5,151 nucleotides of DNA from Mycobacteriaceae bacterium (GTDB lineage Bacteria > Actinomycetota > Actinomycetes > Mycobacteriales > Mycobacteriaceae): assembly GCA_019242135.1 (NCBI GenBank), contig JAFAWC010000636.1, positions 1-5,151 on the forward strand, in the 5' to 3' direction. The position numbers and the translations under genes are program-made. The notes below the pieces were generated by a model. That model worked only from the letters and a program-made list of their open reading frames with translations. It made no database searches and had not been told where the DNA came from. Shown one piece after another: positions 4,795 to 5,151 of this stretch; position 1 is the stretch's first letter, and every line of letters begins with the position of its first letter.

Positions 4795-5151
4795 TCATCC
4801 GCCCGGCGCGGTGGTGGGGTTCGTCGTTGGAACGGTCACCGTGACCGTGCTGGTGCTCGGCGTGGTGGTGGTCGCGCTTGTGGTGGATTCTGTCGTAGAC
4901 ACCGTCGTGGTGGTGGTGCCGGTGGTCACCGTGGTGCCCGTCGTTGTTGCGGGCGCGACAGCGGTTGCCGTGGTTGTCGTCGTGGTGGTGACGCTCGTCG
5001 ATCCGATGACCCCGCAGGCCACGCGCTTGCCCGAATCACCCGTGGCAAGCGTCTCCTGATCCGGTCCCGGCGCACCGTTGGACTGGGTGTAGCGCGTCGG
5101 AATATTGCCAAAGTTGTCCGGTCCCTCATGGATGATCAGCGCGGTCTTCTC
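4795..5151 (-). CDS. sodC: Superoxide dismutase [Cu-Zn] (SodC), C-terminal part with Thr-rich extension (5' end outside window)
   Basis: The frame is open to the window edge and gives 118 residues ending at TGA 4795-4797. Fragment residues 1-50 are the recognisable C-terminus of actinobacterial Sod[17 protein letters not shown] (H8 is the last copper-ligand histidine), [17 protein letters not shown], and RVACGVIG (C46 is the disulfide cysteine, whose partner lies upstream of the window). Mycobacterial SodC proteins are exported lipoproteins that dismutate superoxide at the cell surface; the signal peptide and lipobox would be outside the window. Instead of ending just after GVIG, the chain continues for 68 residues (51-118) with 37 Thr, plus Ser, Val, Pro and Ala and only one charged residue (Glu). 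This resembles an O-glycosylated, disordered stalk. The GTG at 5022 is an internal Val, not a start. Whether the remaining metal ligands are intact cannot be seen. Confidence 0.9.
   Translation of the reverse strand, partial: EKTALIIHEGPDNFGNIPTRYTQSNGAPGPDQETLATGDSGKRVACGVIGSTSVTTTTTTTATAVAPATTTGTTVTTGTTTTTVSTTESTTSATTTTPSTSTVTVTVPTTNPTTAPGG
4798..5001 (-). repeat. Thr-rich low-complexity coding repeat in the sodC 3' end
   Basis: Sixty-eight codons, of which 37 are Thr: by my count 18 ACC, 15 ACG and 4 ACA, in runs of up to seven, interrupted by Val, Ser, Pro, Gly and Ala. The mixed codons show this is not a pure trinucleotide microsatellite; composition is kept at protein level. No longer period or exact tandem unit was found by eye. 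On the opposite strand it gives a spurious Val-rich frame. Confidence 0.8.

Noticed and set aside
4646..4798. N-terminal extension of the small ORF to an ATG overlapping the sodC stop (ATGA)
   Set aside because: The overlap resembles translational coupling, but this stretch contains two hairpins and AT-rich codons (ATA, TTA, AAT, TTT) unlike local genes, so it is more likely non-coding.
4739..5059. Plus-strand Val-rich 106-residue frame that looks like a membrane protein
   Set aside because: It is the reverse complement of the Thr codons in the SodC tail (ACC/ACG read as GGT/CGT and, shifted, GTG/GTC). The SodC domain on the minus strand is unmistakable, and this frame starts at a TTG without a ribosome site.
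1..5151. CRISPR array, tRNA, rRNA, insertion-sequence ends or attachment sites
   Set aside because: No regularly spaced repeats, cloverleaf-like segments, transposase motifs or terminal inverted repeats were seen. The only repetitive stretch is the Thr-coding region, which lies inside a gene.

Overview
The window is GC-rich, gene-dense, double-stranded bacterial DNA with strong G/C at third codon positions. The gene content (an actinobacterial-type secreted Cu/Zn superoxide dismutase, a PaaX-family regulator, a stand-alone Rieske oxygenase, an SRPBCC protein next to a nitroreductase) and an apparently leaderless promoter point to a member of the Mycobacteriales (Mycolicibacterium, Nocardia or Rhodococcus type). 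That assignment is inference from protein style; no rRNA or tRNA marker is present.

Layout. Positions 1-725 (+) hold the end of a nitroreductase-family gene, translationally coupled through a 1-base overlap to an SRPBCC (START-like) protein. It converges on a PaaX-family regulator (735-1571, -). An 81-bp divergent intergenic region (1572-1652) separates the regulator from a Rieske non-heme iron oxygenase alpha subunit (1653-2873, +). That gap carries a 40-bp imperfect palindrome over the oxygenase promoter, and the promoter seems to start transcription at the ATG itself. The oxygenase converges on a D-2-hydroxyacid dehydrogenase (2870-3826, -) with interlocked stop codons. Upstream of the dehydrogenase, on the same strand, lie an isochorismatase-like cysteine hydrolase (3869-4486, -) and a possible 51-codon Arg-rich small ORF (4490-4645, -). 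The window ends in the 3' part of a minus-strand sodC (4795-5151, truncated by the window edge), followed by two small hairpins.

Working model (inference). The PaaX-like protein represses the oxygenase, and probably itself, through the shared palindrome. The oxygenase, hydrolase and dehydrogenase could act in one catabolic route (ring or C-H hydroxylation, amide/ester-type hydrolysis, 2-hydroxy/2-keto acid redox), but the substrate cannot be read from sequence. No ferredoxin or reductase partner for the Rieske protein is in the window.

The most unusual item is the sodC 3' end. A normal Cu/Zn-SOD C-terminus (copper-ligand His, disulfide Cys, terminal GVIG) continues in frame into a 68-residue tail that is more than half threonine, resembling a mucin-like or O-glycosylated stalk. 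The most testable regulatory item is the palindrome plus leaderless start in front of the oxygenase.
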